Source: Mycobacteriaceae bacterium (GTDB lineage Bacteria > Actinomycetota > Actinomycetes > Mycobacteriales > Mycobacteriaceae). Taken from it: a stretch of DNA of 14,530 nucleotides. The stretch covers positions 1 to 14,530 of the forward strand of contig JAFAWC010000706.1 of the NCBI GenBank assembly GCA_019242135.1, given 5' to 3'. The notes beneath the pieces are model-generated. The model worked only from the letters and a program-made list of their open reading frames with translations, had not been told where the DNA came from and made no database searches. This document shows, in pieces, positions 1 to 6,626 of this stretch. Position 1 is the first letter of the stretch. Every line of letters starts with the position of its first letter. A program made the translations under genes and the position numbers.

Positions 1-363
1 TGAACCGGGCGAAGTCGGTGTCCGCGGAGTACAAAGTGAGCCCTTGCTCGATGGCCAGCGCTGCCAGCATCGCGTCGGGCACAAGGTTTCCCGCAACGTC
101 ATAGGCGGCGATCAGGTGCCGAAGGATCCCGCGGTGTTCAGTGCCGGGCTCTGGTACCCATGCCACTAGTGCGGCGAGCCAGTCATTAACTCGTTCGAAC
201 GCCACCGTTGCAGACAGCGGCCGTTCGAACGACCGTGGATGCGTCACGATCCGCAGGAAGGCCGCCAAGCTCTGCGTTCCACCGCGGCCGCGACGTCGTC
301 GGCCAAGGTCACGTGGTGCGCACGAACCCACCGTAGAACATCGTGATGCGCAGCTCCTAGCAT
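1..363 (-). pseudogene. VapC-like PIN-domain toxin remnant (C-terminal part; cut by window edge)
   Basis: Read on the minus strand from about 280 to 1, one frame gives a typical C-terminal half of a VapC PIN ribonuclease. It has an AAFLRIVTHPR segment, then GNLVPDAMLAALAIEQG, then SADTDFARF, so the two later acidic metal-site positions (Asp of VPDA, Asp of SADTDF) are present. VapC toxins are Mg-dependent RNases paired with a VapB antitoxin. The N-terminal strand with the first catalytic Asp (usually VDANVLLYA-like) is not found in any frame. A possible next piece, AHHDVLRW at about 325-350, lies in a different frame at nearly the expected distance, so a frameshift is likely. No VapB-like antitoxin is visible upstream, where an unrelated + strand gene begins. 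The C-terminus continues beyond base 1. Probably inactive; a sequencing error causing the frameshift cannot be excluded. Confidence 0.6.
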
Positions 364-371
364 CGTGATGC
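339..371. repeat. 11-bp direct repeat, 22-bp period
   Basis: CATCGTGATGC occurs at 339-349 and again at 361-371. It lies exactly where the VapC-like reading frame breaks down, so a small local duplication may have contributed to the disruption. Confidence 0.5.
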
Positions 372-452
372 TCCCCCAGTGCTCGGGCGCGAAACCGGCC
401 ATCACCGCGAGCCGGCCGAAGTAGGGTCGCGTCTGATAGGCGCACTCAACGC

Positions 453-460
453 AAAGGAGG
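453..460 (+). promoter_or_regulatory. Shine-Dalgarno site choosing the GTG start at 466
   Basis: AAAGGAGG ends 5 nt before GTG 466 and only 2 nt before the in-frame GTG at 463. The spacing favours 466. An in-frame ATG at 379 would add 29 residues that do not look like the family and would overlap the VapC remnant. Confidence 0.6.
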
Positions 461-465
461 CCGTG

Positions 466-1032
466 GTGGAACCGCAAGCCGCCCATCAGCGCGCTCAGGA
501 TGCGTTCGCTGGCGTGTTGGACAACGTCACGCCGGACCAGCTCGGGGAACCGACACCCTGCTCGCAGTGGACGATCCGTGATCTCATCATGCACGTCGTC
601 AGCGGCAACAACATCGTCGTCCGGCGCGCACGGGTGACTGGTGAATCCTCATCGGAAACGGTGGATCCCATTCAGGCGTACCGGGTTTCCGCGGCCGATG
701 CGGTCGCCGGGTTCGCGACGCCTGACGCGATGAGCGCAACCTATGACCTGGGATTCGGTCAGATCCCGGGGAGCGTGTTCATCGGCATGCGAACGACCGA
801 TGTGCTGACTCACGCCTGGGATCTCGCCACCGCCACGGGCCAATCCACCGACCTCGACCCGGAGGTGGCGACCGAAATGCTGGCCGTTGCGCGTGAACGG
901 GTGCAGCCGGGGTTTCGTGGCCCGGGCAGGCCCTTCGGCGAGGAGCAGCCATGCTCCCCGGAGCGGCCGCCGGCCGACCGGCTCGCCGCGTTTCTCGGTC
1001 GCAGTGCTGACCGCCCAACGTCTGGGCAGTGA
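466..1032 (+). CDS. TIGR03086-type MDMPI-like (DinB superfamily) protein
   Basis: A 188-residue protein of the mycothiol-dependent maleylpyruvate isomerase-like metal-binding group within the DinB/YfiT-like helical-bundle superfamily. The family hallmark PCSQWTIRDLIMH lies at residues 31-43, with His43 a likely metal ligand. The second signature, TTDVLTHAWDLATATG (about 110-125), carries His116. The C-terminal PADRLAAFLGR block (169-179) is typical of TIGR03086 members. Members are proposed to act in mycothiol- or metal-dependent chemistry, but most have no known substrate, and none can be assigned here. Length is normal for the family. A strong ribosome site fixes the GTG start. The gene stands alone and converges on the alpha/beta hydrolase gene with 21 bp between stops. 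Family is clear; function is not. Confidence 0.85.
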   Translation: MEPQAAHQRAQDAFAGVLDNVTPDQLGEPTPCSQWTIRDLIMHVVSGNNIVVRRARVTGESSSETVDPIQAYRVSAADAVAGFATPDAMSATYDLGFGQIPGSVFIGMRTTDVLTHAWDLATATGQSTDLDPEVATEMLAVARERVQPGFRGPGRPFGEEQPCSPERPPADRLAAFLGRSADRPTSGQ

Positions 1033-1053
1033 TCCCCCCGGCGTCGCTTCGCG

Positions 1054-1917
1054 TTAGCGGTTGACGAACCGTACGACGGCGTCGGTGAACGCGTCGTTGT
1101 CGTCGCCGGCGGCGGTGTGGCCGGCATCGGACAGTTCGACGAACTCGGCGCTGGGCACCTTGTCGAGGAAGTCCTTGACGCCGTCGACGCTGACGACGTC
1201 GGAAAGCTTTCCGCGGATTAGCAGGATGGGGATCCGCAGGCCGCTCGCCGCACTCTCGAGTTTCTCGACGCGCAGCTGCGGGTCGTCCTCGGGTTTGGTC
1301 ATCAACTTCGGATCCCAGTGCCAGTACCAGCGGCCGTTGCGGTGACGCAGGTTTTTTCGCAACCCCTCCGGGCTGCGCGGCCGGGTCCGATGTGGCAGAT
1401 ATGCCGCCACGGCGTCTGCGGCCTGCTCCAGGGAGTCGAAGCCGTGGATGTGGTTGAACATGAAGTCGCGGATCCGCGCGCTGCCTGTTTTGTCGTAGCG
1501 CGGCACCACGTCGACGAGGACGAGCTTGGTGACGCTCTCCGGACCCGCGATGTCGGCCACCAGGATCGCGGTGAGGCCGCCCATGCTGGCTCCGATCAAC
1601 ACCACCGGCCGGTCGATCTCGTCGATGACGCGCAGGACGTCGCCGCACAGCGTCTCCAGCGCATAGTCTGCGCCGGGCGCGCGGTCGCTGTCGCCGTGGC
1701 CGCGCGAATCCAGCGCGACCACGTGGAAACCCTGATCGCCGAGAACTTGGCCGGTGTTCTTCCACGAGAACCGGTTCTGGCCGCCGCCGTGCAGCATGAG
1801 AATCGATGGCCGACCATCTGCGACGCGGACGCCTCGGTTCCATTCATCGGCGACGAGTGCCACCTCACCCACGCCGCGATATGTCACCGTCGTGGGTGCG
1901 CTGCTCATCCGGCTCAC
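1054..1917 (-). CDS. alpha/beta hydrolase
   Basis: A 287-residue serine hydrolase of the alpha/beta fold. The oxyanion-hole HGGG is at residues 43-46 and the LDSRGHGDS strand-turn at 69-77. The nucleophile elbow GASMGG at 109-114 puts the catalytic Ser at 111. IRGKLSDVVS supplies the likely acid Asp240, and DAGH the catalytic His267. All triad residues are present and the length is normal, so it should be an active esterase, lipase or C-C/epoxide-type hydrolase; the substrate cannot be read from sequence. The start is GTG 1917; an in-frame ATG at 1908 is an equally good alternative, and neither has a clear ribosome site. It diverges from a TetR gene across 57 bp, so regulation by that repressor is a reasonable inference. 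Confidence 0.88.
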   Translation of the reverse strand: MSRMSSAPTTVTYRGVGEVALVADEWNRGVRVADGRPSILMLHGGGQNRFSWKNTGQVLGDQGFHVVALDSRGHGDSDRAPGADYALETLCGDVLRVIDEIDRPVVLIGASMGGLTAILVADIAGPESVTKLVLVDVVPRYDKTGSARIRDFMFNHIHGFDSLEQAADAVAAYLPHRTRPRSPEGLRKNLRHRNGRWYWHWDPKLMTKPEDDPQLRVEKLESAASGLRIPILLIRGKLSDVVSVDGVKDFLDKVPSAEFVELSDAGHTAAGDDNDAFTDAVVRFVNR

Positions 1918-1960
1918 GGTAGCCGACCTGAGATTGGCGTTTTCACCCGCGTGCCCGTCC

Positions 1961-1966
1961 TACAAT
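1961..1966 (+). promoter_or_regulatory. candidate -10 element of the TetR gene (leaderless)
   Basis: TACAAT fits the mycobacterial TANNNT -10 pattern and ends 8 nt before GTG 1975. There is no ribosome site before that GTG, so the transcript may begin at the start codon. No convincing -35 is seen. Inference from motif and spacing only. Confidence 0.45.
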
Positions 1967-1974
1967 CGGCGGTC

Positions 1975-2583
1975 GTGCCCCCGCGGATACGACTAGCCGC
2001 CGACGAACATGCCGACATCATCGACGCCGCCTACGCGTGCCTGTCGTCACCGCACGAGGGACCGGTGTCGGTGGCGGCGATTCTGGACGCCGCCGGACTG
2101 TCGACCCGTGCCTTTTATCGCCATTTCGCCTCGAAGGACGAATTGTTCTTGGCGATGCTCAAAAGAGACAGCGACGTGGTCGCCCGCCGACTCGAACGCC
2201 TCGCGCAGGCCACCCCGGGCGGCCCGGCCGCGCAGTTGAGAGCCTGGATCGACTACTTCGTCGGCCTGGCGTATGACCCGCGGCGGCGCGCGTACATCGT
2301 GGTGCTGGATTCCGATGAAGTGCGGAGGGCCAAGGGCTATCGCGACGCCAGCGTGTGTCTCCGCGCTGACCGCGAGCGGATCCTTGCCGACATCCTTCGA
2401 CGCGGACGCGACGACGGCTCGTTCCCGCTCGCCGAGCCTGAGCGCGACGCCGCGGCAATCCACGCTCTGGTGGACCGCGCCTTCGCGGCGCCCCTGCAGG
2501 GCGTGGGCCTCGACCAGGACCTGCTTGTCGGATACGTCATGGACTTTGCTCTGCGTGCCCTGGGCTCGACGCGCCTGCGATAG
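1975..2583 (+). CDS. TetR/AcrR family transcriptional regulator
   Basis: A 202-residue TetR-type repressor. Residues 30-58 form the DNA-binding helix-turn-helix: VSVAAILDAAGLSTRAFYRHF followed by SKDELFLAML, a classic TetR signature. The rest is an all-helical ligand-binding and dimerisation domain with no recognisable ligand specificity. The start is set at GTG 1975 because a candidate -10 box lies just upstream. An in-frame GTG at 1951 would add eight residues and overlap that box. The gene is divergent from the alpha/beta hydrolase at 1054-1917 across a 57-bp gap that must contain both promoters, the usual arrangement for a TetR repressor and its target. The downstream VOC-type gene is 129 bp away and has its own ribosome site. 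Confidence 0.9.
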   Translation: MPPRIRLAADEHADIIDAAYACLSSPHEGPVSVAAILDAAGLSTRAFYRHFASKDELFLAMLKRDSDVVARRLERLAQATPGGPAAQLRAWIDYFVGLAYDPRRRAYIVVLDSDEVRRAKGYRDASVCLRADRERILADILRRGRDDGSFPLAEPERDAAAIHALVDRAFAAPLQGVGLDQDLLVGYVMDFALRALGSTRLR

Positions 2584-2712
2584 CTCGCTCGCGCCGAGAA
2601 GCAAAGGCCCGGAGGCGACGCTGCCTCGCCCGGCCGAGGCGCATGGGTGATCAGTTTTCACCGCGGTGCCAGTCAGCATGGAGAGCACACACCCCAGCCG
2701 TGAGGAGAAACA

Positions 2713-3195
2713 ATGCCGTCCATCACGCCCTGCCTCTGGTTCGACGACGATCTCGAAGAGGCCGCGAGCTTCTACACCTCGGTGTTTCCGAACTCGAAGG
2801 TCGAGGATATGAACCGCTATACAGAAGCCGGGCCGGGAACTCCGGGAGAAGTGGTGTCGGGCAGCTTCATGCTGGACGGCACCCGGTTCGTCGGAATCAA
2901 CGGCGGACCGCAGTTCCCGTTCACCGAGGCGGTGTCGTTCATGGTGAACTGTAAGGACCAGGACGAGGTCGATTACTACTGGGACCGGCTGCTCGCGGGC
3001 GGCCGGGAGTCCCAGTGCGGCTGGCTCAAAGACCGGTTCGGCGTCAGCTGGCAGATCGTGCCCGACCGTCTCTTCGAGCTGATCAACGATCCCGATCCTG
3101 CCCGTGCGGCCGCCGCCACGAAGGCCATGCTGGGCATGCACAAGATCGTCATCGCCGACCTCGAGGCGGCCGCCGCCCGAGTCGGGCAGCGCTGA
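2713..3195 (+). CDS. PhnB/VOC superfamily protein (3-dmu-9_3-mt domain)
   Basis: A 160-residue member of the glyoxalase/VOC fold, of the type named after 3-demethylubiquinone-9 3-methyltransferase (Pfam PF06983). That name is historical and these proteins are not shown to be methyltransferases. Diagnostic blocks are ITPCLWFDDDLEEAASFYTS at 4-23, the phenylalanine-rich NGGPQFPFTEAVSF in the middle, and FGVSWQIVP near 115. The domain fills nearly the whole protein, with a short helical tail ending in DLEAAAAR. A GAGGAG-like ribosome site (GTGAGGAGAAACA) precedes ATG 2713, making the start secure. Usual length and intact. A TetR gene lies 129 bp upstream on the same strand. Substrate unknown. 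Confidence 0.88.
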   Translation: MPSITPCLWFDDDLEEAASFYTSVFPNSKVEDMNRYTEAGPGTPGEVVSGSFMLDGTRFVGINGGPQFPFTEAVSFMVNCKDQDEVDYYWDRLLAGGRESQCGWLKDRFGVSWQIVPDRLFELINDPDPARAAAATKAMLGMHKIVIADLEAAAARVGQR

Positions 3196-3252
3196 CCGCC
3201 ACGGCTTGTGCGACTGGCACGTCGGCGAGCGATCGCCCAGCAGGGCCTGCAG

Positions 3253-3522
3253 ATGCGCAGCCCCCGCGCAGACGCCGACAAGCCAGTGACACCGCGACCA
3301 CCAACCGCTGCGTTGGCGCCCGTCCTCGTCGTTCTCGTTGTCCTCGGCGCTGACGTGTCGGTCCACCTGGAAGCCAGGGCGCACGCTAAACGTGGTGTCA
3401 CCGTGAGCTTTTCGAGCAACTTCTTCGCGGCCAACACTCCCGAGGCCTGGCTCGTCGGCTGCCTGCTGCTGTGGGTCGGGTTCTTCCCGCTCTACCTCGC
3501 CAGCCGCAGCCGCACCCTCTGA
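3253..3522 (+). CDS. small two-helix membrane protein
   Basis: A short protein (89 residues from ATG 3253) with two hydrophobic stretches. The first is LAPVLVVLVVLGADV. It is followed by a charged loop ending in KRGVTVSF, then TPEAWLVGCLLLWVGFFPLYLASRS. The TPxAW...CLLLW..FFPLYL..R ending resembles a conserved tail I associate with small actinobacterial integral membrane proteins of unknown function, which supports real coding despite weak start signals. The start is uncertain: ATG 3208 and GTG 3286 are in frame and no good ribosome site is seen for any of the three. The N-terminal third before the first helix is Pro/Arg-rich and may not be translated. No function can be assigned. It sits between the VOC gene and an epoxide-hydrolase-like gene on the same strand. 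Confidence 0.55.
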   Translation: MRSPRADADKPVTPRPPTAALAPVLVVLVVLGADVSVHLEARAHAKRGVTVSFSSNFFAANTPEAWLVGCLLLWVGFFPLYLASRSRTL

Positions 3523-3576
3523 CCCCCTGACCCGACGTGCCGAAGCCAGAACCGCTCGGCCGGCTCACCGCCCCGC

Positions 3577-3582
3577 TAGGCT
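3577..3582 (+). promoter_or_regulatory. candidate -10 element of the epoxide-hydrolase-like gene (leaderless)
   Basis: TAGGCT (TANNNT) ends 6 nt before ATG 3589, and no ribosome site precedes the ATG. The spacing suits a transcript starting at the A of the start codon. Inference only. Confidence 0.4.
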
Positions 3583-3588
3583 GCCGCC

Positions 3589-4503
3589 ATGAGCCAGCCG
3601 GGGTGGGTCGAAGTCGACGCGCCGTCCGTGACGCTGCGCGCCCTGCTGTGGAAGCCGCGCCGAGATTCCAAAGATGCGCCGATCGCGGTGTGCCTGCATG
3701 GGTTTCCGGACACCGCCCACGGCTGGCGGCTGATCGCGCCGAAGCTTGCGTCGGCGGGCTGGCGGGTGGTCGCGCCGTTCATGCGCGGCTATGCGCCGTC
3801 CACCATCCCGTCGGACGGCAGCTACCACGTCGGCGCGTTGATGGACGATGCGCTTCGTGTGCTGACCGCTGTCGGACCGACCGGGCGTGACGTGGTCATC
3901 GGCCATGACTGGGGTGCGATCGCTGGCGCCGGGTTGGCCGCGATGCCGGCAAACCCGTTCACCAGGGCGGTCATCATGTCGGTTCCGCCGGCGGCGTCGT
4001 TCCGGCCGCTCGGCCAGGTACCTGAGGCGGGTCGCCTGGCCAGGCAGCTTCCCCGCCAGCTCATCCGGAGCTGGTACATCGCCTACTTCCAGTTGCCGCT
4101 GCTACCGGAACGCTCCGCATCCTGGGTGCCGCGGCGACTGTGGCGGCACTGGTCGCCGGGCTATGACGCGGAGGAAGATCTCCGGCATGTCGACGCCGCG
4201 ATCGGCACGCCGGAAAGTTGGCGTGCGGCGTTGGGCCCCTACCGCGCCACCATTCGCAACACCCGCCCGCCGGCGCAATACGCCGAGCTGCACCGGCATT
4301 GGCTGTCGGCGCCGATACTGCCCACCTTGTACCTGCACGGCAACGACGACGGGTGCGCGACGGCCGAATACACCGAATGGGTTCAGCCCGCTCTGCCGCC
4401 CGACAGCCAGCTGCACCGGATCGACCACGCGGGCCACTTCCTCCAGCTGGAGCAGCCCGACGTGGTCGCCAACCACATCGTCGACTTCATCGGCCGCGGT
4501 TAG
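3589..4503 (+). CDS. alpha/beta hydrolase, epoxide hydrolase-like
   Basis: A 304-residue alpha/beta hydrolase of the epoxide hydrolase / haloalkane dehalogenase group. The oxyanion HGFP is at residues 37-40, MRGYAPS follows at about 65-71, and the nucleophile elbow is GHDWGA (105-110) with Asp107 in place of Ser, which marks this group. The cap has the typical SWYIAYFQLPLLPE stretch with tyrosines that could activate an epoxide. GNDDG (about 251-255) supplies the acid and DHAGHFLQLEQP the catalytic His283. It therefore probably hydrolyses an epoxide, perhaps a lipid epoxide; a dehalogenase role is less likely but not excluded. Mycobacteria carry several Eph paralogues and I cannot say which this is. 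Its stop codon overlaps that of the convergent SDR gene. Confidence 0.87.
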   Translation: MSQPGWVEVDAPSVTLRALLWKPRRDSKDAPIAVCLHGFPDTAHGWRLIAPKLASAGWRVVAPFMRGYAPSTIPSDGSYHVGALMDDALRVLTAVGPTGRDVVIGHDWGAIAGAGLAAMPANPFTRAVIMSVPPAASFRPLGQVPEAGRLARQLPRQLIRSWYIAYFQLPLLPERSASWVPRRLWRHWSPGYDAEEDLRHVDAAIGTPESWRAALGPYRATIRNTRPPAQYAELHRHWLSAPILPTLYLHGNDDGCATAEYTEWVQPALPPDSQLHRIDHAGHFLQLEQPDVVANHIVDFIGRG

Positions 4504-5306
4504 CTGTTCTTCAAGCCGGGATGCTGGCGCACCAGGAACGGCAATATCAGGTCGCGGGGCGCTAACCGATATAACAGCCCGGCGGCCCGGTTCACGCCGC
4601 CGGGAACCACGACGCCTTTGCCCGCGGCCACGCCCTCGATTCCGGCCAGCGCAACCTCTTCAGCGGTCTTCCACATCACCTGGGGAAGCGCGGCTTCGGC
4701 GTCTTCGTCGCTGATGCCGGCGGTCTCGCCGAATCCCGTCTTCACCGGGCCGGGGCACAGCGCGGTCGCGGTGACGCCGCTGCCGCGCAGCTCAGCACGA
4801 AGCGCTTCGGTGTAGGACAGCACGAACGCCTTCGCGGCGCCGTAGGACGCCTGTCCCGGTACCGGCCCGAACGCGCCGACCGACGCGACGTTCAGCACGG
4901 CGCCCCGGCCTCGCTCGACCATGCCGGGCAGGAACCTGCAGCACAGGTCGACGACGGCGGCGACGTCCACCTCGACTAGGTTGAGTTCGCGGTCGACAAC
5001 GGATTTCGCGACCGGGCCCACCGTGGACAAGCCGGCGTTGTTGACCAAAATGTCGACGGTCACGCCGTGAGCCGCGACGCGGTCTGGCAGTGCCGCACGG
5101 TCGATGCGCTGTGACAGGTCCGCGGGCATCGGATGTGCCCGCTCACCGAGTTCTTGGGCGAGTCCCTCCAGAATGTCCGCACGGCGCGCGACCAGCACCA
5201 GCCGGTGGCCGCGGCGTGCCAGTTCCCGCGCGACGGCTTCACCGATTCCCGACGACGCGCCGGTGATCAGCGCGGCGCGGTCGTCCGCCGGTGCTGGAAG
5301 AGTCAT
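4500..5306 (-). CDS. short-chain dehydrogenase/reductase (SDR)
   Basis: A 268-residue classical SDR. The nucleotide-binding TGASSGIG is at residues 15-22 and NNAG at 89-92. The catalytic set is Ser142, Tyr155 and Lys159 within NVASVGAF...ASYGAAK. ARR at 40-42 after the second strand suggests NADP(H) preference (inference). CPGPVKTGF is the usual loop after strand six. A C-terminal hydrophobic patch, RAAGLLYRLAPRDLILPFLVR, may contact membrane or lipid substrate. Family members are often annotated ketoacyl reductases, but the substrate is unproven. The TAA stop shares bases with the TAG stop of the convergent hydrolase. Its ATG lies 4 bp from the ATG of the divergent acyltransferase-like gene. 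The start appears leaderless. Confidence 0.9.
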   Translation of the reverse strand: MTLPAPADDRAALITGASSGIGEAVARELARRGHRLVLVARRADILEGLAQELGERAHPMPADLSQRIDRAALPDRVAAHGVTVDILVNNAGLSTVGPVAKSVVDRELNLVEVDVAAVVDLCCRFLPGMVERGRGAVLNVASVGAFGPVPGQASYGAAKAFVLSYTEALRAELRGSGVTATALCPGPVKTGFGETAGISDEDAEAALPQVMWKTAEEVALAGIEGVAAGKGVVVPGGVNRAAGLLYRLAPRDLILPFLVRQHPGLKNS

Positions 5307-5318
5307 CCGTATGACCCT
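5299..5318. promoter_or_regulatory. near-perfect inverted repeat spanning two divergent start codons
   Basis: AGAGTCAT (5299-5306) and ATGACCCT (5311-5318) are inverted repeats matching at 7 of 8 positions around the 4-bp spacer CCGT. Each arm contains the start codon of one divergent gene. It could be an operator or simply the result of two genes beginning with Met-Thr-Leu codons. Confidence 0.3.
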
Positions 5319-6615
5319 AGCGCGGATGTCCCTGCCGCCGAGAGGGCCGGTGCCCCGGGCGCTGACCGCCGCCGACGCGCAGGTCTACTGGATGTCCGCC
5401 AAGATCCCCAACGACCAGTTTCTGCTCTACGTCTTCGACGGCGAACCCGACGATCTTCAGGGGGCGGTGGCCGAGGTCGTGCGGCGCGCCCGCCGCTGCC
5501 CCGACCTTGGGCTGCGCGTCGAGGACTCGTCGCTACTGACCTATCCGAGGTGGGCGGCGCGCGAGGTCGGCACCGACCAGATCGCCGTGCACGGCCCTGC
5601 GCCGGGTTGGGCGCAGTGTCTGGATGCGGTGGCCCGGCTCGCGGCCGATCAGCTCGACCTGCGGCGCGGGGCCTGGCGGCTGCACATCTTCACGCCGGTG
5701 CCCGGCGTGGCGGGTGCCCCCGGGCCGTCAACCGTCGGCGTCATCCAGATGGGCCACGCGCTCGGTGACGGCATGCGATCCTCAGCGCTTGCGGCGGCGC
5801 TGTTCGGCCGGACGGTGAATGTGCCTGGCTTTCAACGTAGTCGGCGCGGGTCGCTGATCATGCGCGGTGTCGCCGCGGCACGGGCCCACCGACAGCTCGA
5901 GAACGATACCGCCGCCGGGCTCGTCCCGCCGCCGGCGCCGCCTCGGCCGGCGCTGAGCATCAACAGCCGGCCGGGCAGCGTACGGATCATCCGCACCCTG
6001 CTGCGGCGCCGCGCCGAGTTGGCCGGCCCGACGGTGACTGTTGCGGTGCTGGCGGCGATCTCGGCCGCGCTGGCTGGGTACCTCGGTGCTCGCGGCGAGG
6101 ACACGTCGGCGCTCGGCGCCGAGGTACCGATGGCGAAAAACCGTGTGCGCCGGGCCAATAACCACTTCGGCAACGTGGGGATCGGGCTGTATCCGGAGCT
6201 TGGCTTCCAGCAGCGCACCGCGCGGATCGCTGCCGACCTGGGTGAGCGTCGGCGCCGGGCCGGCCACCCGGCCTTCGAGGCGGCCGATCGTTCGCTGGCC
6301 GCGGTGCCCGCGCCGCTGTTGCGCTGGGGTGTGCGGCAATTCGACGCCGACGCGCGCTCACCGGTGGTCACCGGCAACACGGTGGTCTCCAGCGTCGACC
6401 GTGGGGCGCCGGATTTGACCTTCGGTGGCCGGGGTGTCGTGCTGACCGCCGGCTATCCGGCACTGTCTCCGATGATGGGACTCACGCACGGCGTGCACGG
6501 CATCGGCGGAACGATCGCGATCAGCGTGCATGCGGCGCACTCCGCGGTCCACGACGTCGACGAGTACGTCGACCGGCTCGATACGGCGCTACGCGAGCCG
6601 CTCCGCGACCGGTAA
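5311..6615 (+). CDS. WS/DGAT-like acyltransferase family protein (DUF1298 type)
   Basis: A 434-residue protein of the wax ester synthase / diacylglycerol acyltransferase family. The N-terminal region has the family pattern MS...AADAQVYWMS. The active-site motif HHxxxDG appears as GHALGDG, with His149, Asp153 and Gly154 present but the first His replaced by Gly148. Downstream, NNHFGNVGIGLYPE (about 287-300) and a VSSVDRGAPDLTFGGRGV block match the C-terminal half. The family joins acyl-CoA to fatty alcohols or diacylglycerol; the altered motif leaves activity and acceptor uncertain. Somewhat shorter than the usual 450-480 residues. ATG 5311 is 4 bp from the divergent SDR start; ATG 5326 is an in-frame alternative that would relieve the crowding. 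Converges on the second MDMPI-like gene with 11 bp between. Confidence 0.75.
   Translation: MTLARMSLPPRGPVPRALTAADAQVYWMSAKIPNDQFLLYVFDGEPDDLQGAVAEVVRRARRCPDLGLRVEDSSLLTYPRWAAREVGTDQIAVHGPAPGWAQCLDAVARLAADQLDLRRGAWRLHIFTPVPGVAGAPGPSTVGVIQMGHALGDGMRSSALAAALFGRTVNVPGFQRSRRGSLIMRGVAAARAHRQLENDTAAGLVPPPAPPRPALSINSRPGSVRIIRTLLRRRAELAGPTVTVAVLAAISAALAGYLGARGEDTSALGAEVPMAKNRVRRANNHFGNVGIGLYPELGFQQRTARIAADLGERRRRAGHPAFEAADRSLAAVPAPLLRWGVRQFDADARSPVVTGNTVVSSVDRGAPDLTFGGRGVVLTAGYPALSPMMGLTHGVHGIGGTIAISVHAAHSAVHDVDEYVDRLDTALREPLRDR
5314..5319 (-). promoter_or_regulatory. candidate -10 element of the SDR gene (leaderless)
   Basis: On the minus strand TAGGGT ends 7 nt before the SDR ATG at 5306. If real, this promoter element lies inside the first codons of the divergent acyltransferase-like gene. 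No clear -35 is seen. Confidence 0.4.
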
Positions 6616-6626
6616 CGGACGGGGGA

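Noticed and set aside
192..231. Two CGTTCGAACG palindromes 30 bp apart, and GTTCGAAC at 13501-13508, as possible SOS/LexA boxes
   Set aside because: The mycobacterial LexA box has TCGAAC and GTTCGA arms separated by 4 bp. These copies have no spacer; the first two lie in the PIN-domain coding sequence and encode FER repeats.
779..1843. Long minus-strand open frame of 354 codons
   Set aside because: Arg/Pro/Ala-rich product with no domain; a shadow of the real genes at 466-1032 and 1054-1917 in GC-rich DNA.
2607..2632. GAGGC...GCCTC hairpin after the TetR gene as a terminator
   Set aside because: Short stem and no T-run; such structures are common by chance at this GC content.
2047..3384. 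Long minus-strand open frame of 445 codons
   Set aside because: Covers the TetR and VOC genes on the other strand and has no recognisable domain or start signal.
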